A DNA stretch of 64,000 bases. It comes from Ascidia mentula (Eukaryota; Chordata; Ascidiacea; Phlebobranchia; Ascidiidae). Made by a program: the position numbers and the translations under genes. Under the pieces are notes generated by a model. The model was not told the origin of the DNA. It did not search any database and saw only the letters and a program-made list of their open reading frames with translations. Shown piece by piece: positions 41,974 to 54,600 of this stretch; positions within the stretch are counted from its first letter, which is position 1; every line of letters begins with the position of its first letter. The stretch spans positions 7,445,001 to 7,509,000 of the forward strand of contig OX387205.1 in assembly GCA_947561715.1 (NCBI GenBank), read 5' to 3'.

Positions 41974-43868
41974 ATTGTACTAAAATGTTTGGTAATTGCC
42001 GCAGAACCTTGTAACATAAAACCTGTTTAATAGCTTGACAAAACTTAACAGTTACAAAAAGAAAACGGTGATGCGATCTCACAATCTCAGTTTATGAAAT
42101 TAGGTGAGTCAAATTGAGTCTGTCGACAAATGACGCCATATTTGCTCACACACTTAGGTCTGTGCAAATCGGTCAATATTTTGGCACCCAGATGCCAGTT
42201 AAATATAACTGGCTGAGGACGAAAGATAAAATAAAATGAAAATAAGGCGGAACAACACACATTAATCAACACCTACAGGCCTGGGATTTGTTTACTGGCT
42301 CCTTGATTAGAACGTATCGCAGACACTGGATTTGGGCATTTTACAAAAAAAATGTGTCAACGAAATATTATTTTTAAATGGCGCAACTGTCGTGTCTCTT
42401 AATTTCTCTCTTGCAAATAAATGCCTGTTTCTTTCCTGATACCTTACTACAATGAATTTTAACACAAGATGGCGGCCATCAGAATAACATAATCCACATG
42501 TTTTTGGTCGTTTCCAACAATGGGCAACGAAAGCGCTTTCCTATTTATGACCAAATCCTGAGAATTAACGCAGCAGGAGCCGATTTTAACCGGGTTGAGT
42601 TGCTGAAAAGCGACAGCATTACGATTTGGACTTGCACGATACGTATAACATATACAAAACTAAACAACTAAACTCAGTCTGCTTATGGTCTTTTTTTGTG
42701 CAAACACGTAGGCCGTCAACTGTACCAAAATTTAGAGAAAGCGCATGAATTTGACATGTTGTCAAAATAATTCGAAAATATACGCTCGCATTGAGGACGC
42801 CATTTTGCGTAAACTCTCAACTTCCGACAAAAGTACGGGGAAAAGCATAATTTCGGAAAAGTATAATGATAGAATACTGATGTCTTAAATATACCTTCCT
42901 ATAAAATAAAATCAACCAACTAATAAACAAGAACTTTGTGGTTCTATAAAGCTAAGAACCTGGCAATAAATTAACTTTGAGATTTACCAACATTCGGTAA
43001 CCTACGCACATTCGTGTGAGGTGAACCGTCATTAACAAAAAATCACAGTTGTACAGGACAACTTTACCCGTAGTCGATTTTTTCTACGTTCTTCTCATCG
43101 GAGTCCGAGATTTAAATGTGACGCAATAAAAGAACGCCACAGTGCGTGGGAAAGAGGTTGAAGAACGCCGAGTAACGTCGCGCTATGGCGAGCGCTCTAC
43201 GCGCCTTTCAACCGGCGGCAACGTTAATGATGCCGCTGTGAAACAATGCCTATTAGAGACAATTAGTAAAACCATGGATTGGGAATAAAACAAAACCGCA
43301 GCGTGCTGTGAATGTCGGGGATTTTATCGCTTGCAATGGATTTTGTGGTCAAAAGCGTGAACCCATTTAATTCATAACAATAAAAAAAATACTTTGAATA
43401 AATTCTCTTTTCAAATAAAACTGGCCACAGCTGAAAATAAATCATCATTATAGGAATTGTATTGATACTTTGTCTCGAAACTTTAGTGACGTCGTTCAAA
43501 TGTATATAGGTATAGCATTTTTTATTGTCATGAATTAAATGGGTTTACGCTTTTGACCACAAAATCCATACAACAATATTTGTAAAATTTTTAGTTACGG
43601 CGCCATTGGAAATTTGCAGTTAGTTATACAATAAATTTTTGTTTTGTTGAATTTAAATTAGATATATTTGAGGAATTTATTACCTTAGGGCCCAAACTTT
43701 GTTGTACAGGTTCATCACAAACTAGCTGCTGCTGACAGGCAATTGGAAGGTCTACTCATAGGCCTATTTATATCGCAGAATTTAGCAATCGGCAAGAATA
43801 ACATTAAAAAGACGCCAAAACATCATATAAAAACAACATATTTAATTAATCGTTATATCAGTACCATG
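41974..43868. other. PAX6 upstream region
   Basis: Non-coding. It includes YY1-like sites (listed separately) and a CpG-richer patch at about 43090-43240 compared with its surroundings. No exon recognised. Its position upstream of PAX6 makes it a candidate regulatory region. Confidence 0.4.
42465..42476 (+). promoter_or_regulatory. YY1-like motif upstream of PAX6
   Basis: CAAGATGGCGGC matches the strong YY1 consensus often found near TATA-less animal start sites. A second, inverse site (CGCCATTTTG) lies near 42798. They are about 0.5 and 0.8 kb upstream of the PAX6 ATG. Function is inferred from motif only. Confidence 0.35.
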
Positions 43869-43998
43869 TTAGGCCGGGTCCACACACCGGTGGATTCTTT
43901 GTTTGTTTCATTGTCCCGAGCGTACGCCCGCACGCCGGCGTATAATGAAACAAACAAAGAATCCGCCGGCGCAAAGCGTGAGTGTGGACCCGGCCTTA
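43869..43998. mobile_element. 130-bp miniature inverted-repeat element
   Basis: Begins 'taggccgggtccacac' and ends with its near-exact reverse complement. A second, inner pair of 21-bp arms ('ggattctttgtttgtttcatt') is also perfectly inverted, leaving a GC-rich ~30-bp loop. No coding capacity. Confidence 0.75.
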
Positions 43999-45008
43999 TA
44001 ATTAATCATTCCTATAGTGTCTTAAAATAAAGCGTACTGGCAAGGGATACAAATTTGAGTTAAACACATTGCTAATTTCCAATTATTTCAAATTATAAAG
44101 ATATCAAACTACATGTTTTTAAGATAGGCCTACAATATAAGGTAGTGTTGTCTATTTACCTGATTTTTGCATTCTATGAATGACTCGAAATGGTTTGCTG
44201 TGTGGCTGTTGCAAAGTAGCCTATAACTTTTACTACTAATTTTCCTCCATGATGCCAAAGCTCCTGTTTTTATAGGGTACATTTTTATACTAGTCGCATA
44301 ATTATGGTTGATTATTCACCATATGGTGGCATTAACACAACTACATTTTTAAGTTTTCTAGACATACTTTTTAAATGATAACAATTGACCAATATGCAAA
44401 GCGTTTTGCATTATTGAGTATTTTGTCATGTTTTCTGTCCTCGGTGAACTATCTGCCAGTCAATTAATCCATGTTTTTCAATAAAACGATAAAAAACAGT
44501 TTAACTTTAAAATTCAAAAACGCATGTTTCCGATGGTTAACATAATTTTCTGTGAATAATTTACCTTTTAAACTGCGAACCTGATTCAAAAACACACACG
44601 GTTGTATAGCTTTTGTGATTAAACGTTTTTGTATAGGCGACAATTTTAGTTGTTTTTGAAAAAAAAGTGAGTGTTAGGTTATTTAACATAGGTATTTTAT
44701 CTACTTGTTTATAATTATTGTATTGGAGGGATAAGTTAGGATTATTTAAGTTCACTTTGAATTTTTTATGCAAAATCCGAACCCACAACTTAGACGTAAC
44801 TGGTCATGCCCAACGGAGTCAAAACGAACAGTCCCGAAATCACAAGCGCATTCTTAGACCACTGCGCTTTGCGCGGTAAATGTGAATGAATTTAAATTTT
44901 TAGTGCGTATTTTTATTTTTATATTTTAGTGCATAAGTTGTCCATGTTTTTGTTTGCATCCTTAACAATAAAGTCGCACTTACTTGTATAGGTGTCAAAG
45001 GTGTGTGG
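43999..45008. other. KIF14 / PAX6 divergent intergenic region
   Basis: About 1 kb AT-rich sequence between two inverted-repeat elements. No exon, RNA gene or clear promoter motif seen. Confidence 0.4.
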
Positions 45009-45257
45009 CCAGTCTGCAGAGTATGGCAGCTGCACGCGCAAGTTTGTCTTCAACTTTTTTTGTTTGCACGCCAAATTTTTCGCACTGCACGCGAAAATTT
45101 TTCAGCACGCGAATCTCTAAACAGAAAACAATTAACAGAAAGACGTTTTATCGTTTTCATTGCACGCGGGTTTAGGCGCTGTGCACGCGGGCACCCGAAA
45201 AGATTTACTCTTGCACGCCCGAGATCTCGTCGGGAACTGCCATATTCTGCAGACTGG
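45009..45257. mobile_element. 249-bp inverted-repeat element rich in GCACGC motifs
   Basis: Ends 45009-45029 and 45237-45257 are inverted copies of 21 bp with one mismatch, starting 'ccagtctgcag'. Inside are about seven copies of GCACGC, two of them followed by long A/T runs ('gcacgcgaaaattttt'). The layout matches the element at 1493-1680. ORFs here are incidental. Confidence 0.6.
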
Positions 45258-45654
45258 GTGTGTGGCTTGTACGCTATGTTTGTTTGCCAGAGTCTTGGCT
45301 TTCAGTATTTGTTTTGGCCGTCTTTGAGTCATAAAATTTCAATATGAAAGTCAGCGTTATTTGCGTGAGATCTTATTGATGTTGGCGAAAGTTATTTAGT
45401 CTGCCATTTGAAAATATTGCGATTGTTTGAATTGACGATTGTATGAATTATTATTTTATATTCAACATGTAGTTATTCTTTTTCAGTTGTTACGACTTGA
45501 AGCGTGATTATATTTTCAACAACATTTTGGTTTCAACAGCATAGGCTAGAAAAATTTAAAAGAGTATTTTGACTGTATTAAGTTCTTTTAAACCAGTTGT
45601 TTTTGTCACACAGTGTAACAAGTGTTTGTGATTTATTGTTTCAGAAGCTCCTCA

Positions 45655-48600
45655 ATGATGCAAAACATGCATTCTGGTGAAAAGGAAAATCGTAACAATT
45701 TAAATAAAATTTGCAAAGGTAAATCACAAGTTGTTTCTTCAAAAGTTGGCGTGGCAGATGATACTCTCAAATCAAATATCATAAATAAACATGGTGACAA
45801 GTTTACCAGAAGAAAAAATACTAGAAGTTCAACTGCTGCTAAGTTTTTGGCAAAATCAGCTGATGGAATAGGCTCCTCTCCCAAAAAGTTTATGAAACTT
45901 GAAGACAATCCTGAGGCTGTCCCTAAAAGTCCAAAACACAATGCAGTGAGCAGATTGCATCAGAAAACTTGTGAAAGTGGTATTCAGCATAATTCTCCAG
46001 GAAAACGATTGTTTAATGTTTCTGTTTCAAAACCAATGATTTCTGGCAGTCCAAGTTTGACTAATTTGGCCCCAAATTCAGTTCAACATCTTGTGCAGAA
46101 GCTCCAGGTAAATTGAGCCTTTTTAATGTTATGTCATGTTCTCCAACTTCATATGTATTGCACATTTATTGACTAAAAACACTTTGGCCAATTAAATTAA
46201 GTGACTTTGTTGTACTGTGTAAGACTTTTTTGGCTTTTTATCTCTAAAATTTATTCTCTTTTCAATTAATCAGCATTCACATAGTTTAGTTATCTTTGTA
46301 TATTCTTTGGTCATCACACTGGCACTATTAGTACTGTATTTTACGGACCATAAGGCGCAATTTAAATCCTTTTTTTCCTCATAAATTGACCGTGCGCCTT
46401 ATAAGCCGGTGCGCCTAATGTATGGATCAAGTAGTGCTTTATTGCCTACACTCAAAACCAGTACCGTTACTATTATTATATAAATAAACCACCGTCTTAC
46501 ACAATAAACTACAGTAAAAGCAACTAGCAACTGTAATATTCACTAAGCTCATTTTTTCTTTTGCTCATTGTACTATTGTGACTTGCTTACATTTATTACG
46601 TAACAAGTAAACTTTTATTAATGAGCTTTATACAGTAATCCATACTCCTTAAAATACGTTGCGTTCTATAGCCCGGTGCGCCTTATGTATGAACAAAAAA
46701 CCAATCAAAGCAATTTATTGACATTGCGCCTTATAATCGGGTGCGCTTTATGGTCCGTAAAATACGGTAAGTAAGACTGATGCAGTGATGCCACATTACA
46801 TTTTTAAATTAATTTATCTACTATTATCACCAATGGTATACTCCTCATTCAAAAAAAAGCTGTAAACATTTTTCTTTATTCTTTCTTGTTGTCTTTTATA
46901 TACAACCTGTTCCAATTGTCTTAAGTTGAGAATATTTAGATTAGCCTATAATCTAAACAATGAAGTAGAGTTTGTGTATCAATCACCTGTAGTTTGAAAT
47001 ACTTGTATACATTAAAACTCTTTAAAACCATCATCAATTTACATTCATTTTTATAGTTTGATCAGTTTAGTTGTTATGTTAGTGATGATGAGCAACTATT
47101 TTGTATGTATTTGCAGAAAAATGGAACTTCGAAAGAGCATGATAAAAATCAGTACAAACACAGACCCACAACTCAAAATAAATCAGGTAAAATCATAAAT
47201 TGTGGCTCAAAAAAAAAGGAATTCATGTTTGTGGCTTAACTTAATTCTTTCAGTTCCTAGTACTCGAAATACAAAAGACTTTATTTTTTACAAAACAATG
47301 CACCAAACAAGCCTGCTATTTTAAACATCTTTTAATTGACAGAAAAAGTATGCTCACCAGTGGACTTTTCTGTAGCAGTGGCTGTCAGAGTTCGGCCTTT
47401 TAATCAAAGGTATGCTTATATTTAATGAATGAATAATGAAATCTCAGGTATAGTCAGTTGCGGTAATTATCGAACAGTTAAAGTTCTGGGGTAATTAGTG
47501 GACGCCACCATAGAAAAAAAACTATGGTTCCCTCAAACTATATCTTGTACATGTGGTAAGCCGGAAGCCTCCCATAGTTAAAAATACCATGTGTTGTTTC
47601 TTCTGTGAAACACTGATAAAAAAAAATTTTAATGGGGGTTTATTTCACAAACGTTTTCAAAATAAGTGTATATAGTAATTTGTTAAGATTTAACAGTGTT
47701 TTAATGATTTGAAATTTCATTTAGGAAACACTGGCAGGGCAAGCCCCAAAGTTTTTAATGAAGGTTAACTTAAACCTCTACCTAGTCTGTCCTCTTAAAA
47801 AAATGCGTCCAATAATTACCAGATGCACATTTTTGCATTCAGGGGTAATTATTGGACACTGACAAGGATTATATGTAATATAGGGATGTGGGATGTGGAC
47901 AATTCAGAATAACAAATTTGGCTGATTCGATTCTAAGCTATTCGAATCCAAATTCTAATTTTAAATGAATAATAGAATTTGGTTTTATATCTTTTCCTTA
48001 AATTTCATCACATTAATTGGTCACTTAATTTCTTTTCATAAACATGATTTCAATGGCATGTAACAATTAAGAGATTATTACACTCATGCAGACCTTCAAA
48101 AACAGTCAATTACATTATTATGCAACCAGCAAAATCAGAATATTATGCAGTATTTTGGATTCGATTTAACTATTCTAGAATAGCGTGTTATTCTATATAG
48201 CCCCTTCCTGTATGTAAATGCAATAACTTTAATAAGAATGCCTTAAAAATAGATACAAAACTATGGAATAGCAGGAATTTATGAGGTGCATAGGCATTAA
48301 CAAATCAGCAGTGTCAAGAAATTAGCAGACATAAGAAAATTGGCAAATAAGCGGGTAAACCCACTCAATATGTAATATGTCAGTGTCTACACTTTATTGC
48401 TACATCTCATTGAACAAAAGGTTGTAAACCTGTTTTCAATTCCCCTGAAACAGCATAGATTTTACAAGTTTAGTACACTGTCAGGCAATTACCCCACATG
48501 TGTCCAATAATTACCCCAATTGATGGGGTAATAGTTGGACAGTAAAAACTTAAAATATCTGCCAATATAGTTGCAAGTGACTGATGCTTTCATTTTAAAT

Positions 48601-51600
48601 CACAGCAGTGATGTATAAGGTTTTACCCAACACAAAGCAAAACGAATTAACTCTAGATTTAATGTCAAAATTTGCAACGTTTTTGCAAAACGTCTGTTAT
48701 TTACCCGATTTGACTATATGCTTATATTTAATGAAAAAATAATAAAACCACAGGAGTACCAGATTTATGGCAACTGAACCCTGGGTTTTTTTGTGTCATT
48801 TGTCTGTCATTGACCCAATTTAGAAATGTCACAAAAAATAAAAGCAGTTTTGGACACAATTTCCCAAAGGAAATTGACTGGAAGATTGTTCTAGCGTCAC
48901 AACGGTAGACGAAAATGCCCTTTGTGTTGTCCCAGGCGTCGATTTTATAATTCTCGGCAAATTAAAAATATTATATCGTAAATGACCAAAATAAATTGAA
49001 AATGTCCTAAACTTTTGCTGGCATTTTGGTCATTTGACAGAAATTTTTTAGTGAAAAAAACAGACTGGACCCGCAATGTGACCAGGTCAATGTGACCAGG
49101 TTTAGTTTTTTCAAGTTCACAGTTAAATACATCATGCCAATTTGACAGTGAAAATGTAGTTGAAATTCATCTTGGCTAGAAAATGTCACTACATTTTGGG
49201 ATCTCTAATATTTTAATTGCTGTGCTTGCAATAATTTAAACAAGCCCAAATTTCAGAGAGAAAGATCTTGGTGCAAAGTTATGTGTATCACCTGATGGAA
49301 ACCAAGTTTTAGTGAATGATTCTACAGGTGTTAAACACACTTTTCTTTACAATCATTTTTTCTGGTCATTTGACAAAAAGCAAGGTAAAGCTACATTTGC
49401 TATTTTTCTTTCATGTTGACTCATAGCCAATCAATTTAGGCATGTCAATTTGTTTGTCCCATGCAAACTTTGAATATTTTTGATGGTAGTGCTATCCCAC
49501 TTTGAATTTTCTCTAAAATTACAATTTGCTTTAATTAGGTTGCTTTGCATCACAAAAACATGTTTATACAAAGTTGGCACTACCATTGCTCAGTGCTTCT
49601 CTTGATGGCTATAATACCTGTCTTTTTGCATATGGTCAAACTGGTTCCGGAAAGTCATACACGTGAGTTTTTTGGCATATTTTTGGTTTAACAAATAAAT
49701 TTTTCTAAATGTACTTAGTTTTGCTAAAAAGGTTATGGAACATGTTTTGCTAATTCTGTGTTTCTTAACCTTTATACTGTCAAAGACCCTAATAAAATTT
49801 TGACCAAAGCTGAGGACCTCTTTTTTTTTGAAATTTTCTATTGTAGTCAAAATTTTCTGTCTACCCTTTGTACCATTTTTACTAACACCCAATAACAATT
49901 AAGACTTAAGTGTACAAACCCCTTAAAGCAGTGCTACTAAAACTTATTCCTGTACTTTCAATGAAAGCTTCTCTAACCTCCCTTTTGTTCCATAATACAG
50001 TTAAAGGAAGATATATGTCATCTGTAATAATAATAACTCTAAAATTGCCCACTTTTCAAATATTTGTTTTAGTTTTTTGAATTTATTCAATTTTATTAAA
50101 TTTAAAAATATTTTAAGAAGGGATTTAACTCAATTTTTTGTTTGTGTAGAATAATGGGTCTTCATGAAGACACTGGCATTATACCACGATTTTGCAAAGA
50201 TTTGTTTGATAAACTACAAGAAAATGTTGCTGAGCAAGTAAGAGTCGGCCAAAAATGTGTTTTTTGTTCACTGTAATCTGTACTTCCAAAATCTAAATTA
50301 AGTTAGGACTAATTCCAAACTGTTGTTGATTTACACCATATCTATATTATATTGCTAACATATTAACCTATAGAATAACAACACAATAAGATTTATATTC
50401 TGGTTAAATTTTTGAGACCAATTTAACTGTTTGTTAGAGTTTTGGATATGACGAACAAATAAAGGTATTTGTTGGTTTTATGAATGCCTTTGACATATGT
50501 TTTACATAACAAGGAACACAAAAAAAATTACGAATTAACAAGAAATATTTGGTGTCAGTCATGAAAGAGTTTCAAGAAAAACAGTGTCAATCGGGAAACA
50601 ACATGGTTTTGGTGAAGTGACAAAAAGTTTATAATGCTGATAAAGAATGTGCTGATTGCAAAAGTAGTTTTTCTATTTGTAAAAAAATTCACAGGCAACT
50701 GAAAGGGTGTTAGCTCCACAAAGTATAATGTCACTAAATAGGTTTCAAGAAATAAGAATGTTTTCCATTGCAGTTGCATCACAAGAAATTAGTCAAAAGA
50801 GCATCCAGAGTATATTAAATATTACCAAGGTTCCACAATATTTTATTCCATCCTGCACAAATGTAGGTAAATCCCACAGAAACCTTCCCTAAAGTCTTTG
50901 TAATGTCAGTTATATAAGCAGTTAATCCAAATGATGAGTGTGAATGTCATACATTACCAAGTGGATGATCCAAAAAATGTCAGTGAGTTTTTCTCTTCAA
51001 TTGCACCAATCGAACAACTGAAAGAAAGGATTTTGTCAATTGCCAAGAAAAACATCTAAATTGATAAAATGAAACAAGCTGAAAAAATCCTCAAAAAATT
51101 TTGACAATGAAAACAACTTCCAACCCAATTAGTAGTAGTAGGTACCATGACAATCTACTGTTTTCTTGAAGAGAACAAAACCATTTGAACTGATTGTCTG
51201 TTGACAGCTTTTATTAAAAATGAAAGAAAATTCATTGTATTGCTTGTAAATATTATAATGCCTGTGATCAACTGATGAAAAAGCTGCTGGAAATCCACTT
51301 TGAAAGTTTCTGCTTTGTTGACAAGCTGTAACTAGTTGCTCCATTGTAACAAGCATGTTTATCATAAATGCTATATGCATTTTTTCCCTTTAAATAAGAA
51401 AGTGTGGTGTCAACGGGTTAAAATGTGATATGAAAATCCCAACTCAACATATAGATGAGACAACAAATGTGCTCGAATTTTTACACAAAAAATGCAAAGT
51501 GTCACTCTCCTCTCCTTTACAAAATCAGAAAATTATTTTTCACCAGAATAATAAAACTTTAACTTACTGACTAGTTGTCTTTGTATTATTTCTAGCATCA

Positions 51601-54600
51601 TCATTAGTTTTGTTCTTTTCAATACAAATTAAATGTTTTTCAAAACATGGTACCACCAACCTCTGGTATATGATAGAAACAAAACTTGCAATATTGTTTT
51701 GTATAAAGTTGTTTAAGGACCACACAAATTTTTGTCTTGTAATAATTTAGAGAGTGGCACTGTGGCACTGGTGATGAACACAGTGGTGTTCATTGTTTGG
51801 CATTGGAAACTTTGTTTTGGCATGGGTATTAGCTTTAGTTTTCCTTTTCTAACTAGACAGTGGCATTTTAAAACATTTTGTAATATATTTACCATACAGA
51901 AATTAGCTGAAAATAGTTTCTTTTGTAGAAAACATTTCACATTCAAGTGAGCTACTTTGAAATATACAATGAAAAAATTCATGACCTCTTAGTGTCCAGT
52001 CCAACTTCAGATCATGGAGAAGAAAATATCAAACAAATTGTAGGTAACCTGATGCATTACTTTCTAAAATGATATGTGTATTTAAAATTGTTGCAGTTGA
52101 AAGTTAGAGAACATCCAGAAATTGGGCCTTTTGTTGAAGGGCTATCTAAGTAAGTAATGGATGAAGAATCTAAATTACTTGAAAATGTTTTCAGGGCAGA
52201 ATTAAATATAAACTGTTTTCATTATCGTTAAGATTTTCTGTAAAGTCATATGGTGATGTGCTGGCTTGGTTGAAAGTTGGAAATCAACAGAGAGCCACAG
52301 CTGCTACTGGTATGAACGACAAAAGCAGCAGATCCCATTCTGTCTTTACCCTTACTCTGGTCCAAACTATGGTAATGCTCTTATGCATATAAATTGTTAG
52401 ATTTAAAAACTACAAAACATATTTTCAGACTGAAGAATTGGAAGGAGATGTCCATGAAAGCAGCACAACTAGCAGAATTAATCTAGTTGACCTTGCTGGT
52501 TCTGAGCGATCATCAACAGCTGCTACAAGTGGCTTGCGTCTGAAGGTAAGCAAGTGTGGTATATACTAGTGTTTTCAACTTTTTTAGGGTCATGGTATGC
52601 TTGGATTCCCTGGATTTGTTTGTGGCACAACAAGTCAACGCAGTGACATGGAACAGTCACTTTTTAGTCAGTCAATTTCAATTTGTGAATGCAACAGTAT
52701 TTAATGCGAAGTATGGGCCTGTTTACATAAACACATTATCTTTATTCAAGCCAAATGTCTGACACGCCCTCTGTTCATCATTCAGTTCCAAACATTGTTG
52801 TTTTTAATTAGTGCCATAATAAAAAAAGCCAGTCACCGTAAAAATTGCAGTGATAACATACAACTGCTTGTTAATTTACGTTCTTGTATTTACAATTTTA
52901 CACAAGACATTGAATGGGAAAACTTACTCATTAATTATTGTTTATTAGTGAAACTTGGTACACCTGGGACAGCACACAGTTTAGTGAATTGTATATTAAT
53001 ATATTTTACTTTTATATGCTTAGGAAGGTGCAAGCATTAACAAATCACTATTAACCCTGGGAAAGGTGATATCTGCACTTTCCGAACGAAGTCAAATAGC
53101 TGGAAAGAAACAAAAAAGATTGTTTGTACCTTATCGTGACTCTGCATTAACCTGGTAACACTTGTTATTTGCTCAAAAAAGCTGGTGTATAAGGATTAAT
53201 TTGCTTAGGTTGTTGCGGGAAAGTTTGGGTGGAAATTCTCGGACAGCAATGATTGCTACTATCAGTCCTGCTGATTGTCATAGTGACGAAACTTTAAGTA
53301 CCTTGAGATATGCGAAACAAGCAAGAAACATAGTTAATGTTGTAAAAATTAATGAAGATCCAAATGCTCAGCTTATTCGAGGTTTGATAATAAGTTTTTT
53401 ATTTATTGTTCAAACAATTTAATGATCATTATTTTTTTGGAAAATGTTTCTTTCAGAATTGAAAGCTGAAGTCGCAAAATTAAAAGAAGCGAGTAGGCAA
53501 AATGAAATTGATCCTGAAAAGTTTAAGGCTTCACTGCAGGAAGTTGCATCACTACGCAAACAATTATGTGTTGCCGAAACAGAAAAGGCAGAATTTCAGG
53601 AACAGTGGAAGAAAAAATTGGAACTCAGTGAAAAACATAAAATTGAGGAAATTAATGAACTAAAAGTTCGTTTGTTAATTAATTAGCTGTTTCTGTGATA
53701 TTTTAATCATATAATTTGTTTTAGCGTGCAGGTGTGTCATTCAAAGTTGACAATCAACTGCCAAACTTGGTAAATTTAAATGAAGACCCGCAGCTTTCTG
53801 AGTTGTTACTTTACATGATTAAACATGGATCAACAAGGTGATGTCACCACATTGTTGGAGTTTTGTTCAAACTAATATGCTTGTGACTGCAGGGTGGGAA
53901 GAAAGGGCACCAATTGTGACATTCAATTAAATGGGGCTCTTGTTATGGATTTTCACTGTACCATAATTAACAGAAGTGAAGTTGTTTCCATTTCTCCAAA
54001 CACTGATTCTACTGTTTATGTAAATGGAGAACTTATTGAGTCCAATGTAGTGCTCCATCATGTAGGATTTCATAAAGTATGCATTTTTTTGAAAAGTAAA
54101 CCAGTTTTAACAGGGTGATAGAGTTATTATTGGTGGAGACCACTTCTTCCGGTTTAACAATCCTATTGAAGTGAAATCACATGGAATCAAAAGAAAGTCA
54201 AATGGTGGCCAAAAGGATTTTGAGTTTGCTAAGCATGAATTTATAGAAAGACAAAACGAAAGGTCACCTTATTGTTTGTGATGCTCAATAGACTTATAGG
54301 AGTAGAAAAGGAAATGTTTATAAACAGTAAATTTTGGTTACGTGTATAATACTTTAATGGATGTTTATTTTGACTATTGTTAAACTTGTTTGTTTAATGC
54401 ACACATAAATGTGCTAACTTTAAAAAATAAAAAAGTAATTTTGATACAAACTTTTAGATTTAGATCTATTAACAACTGAAATATATGTACAAATTCGTGT
54501 AGAAATGTCATGGTGACCAATTCCTAGAATTTCTAAAACTAGTAAACAACACTTTGAAACTCTAGTGCTGTTTATTTAGACTATTGTTAAACCTGTTTTT

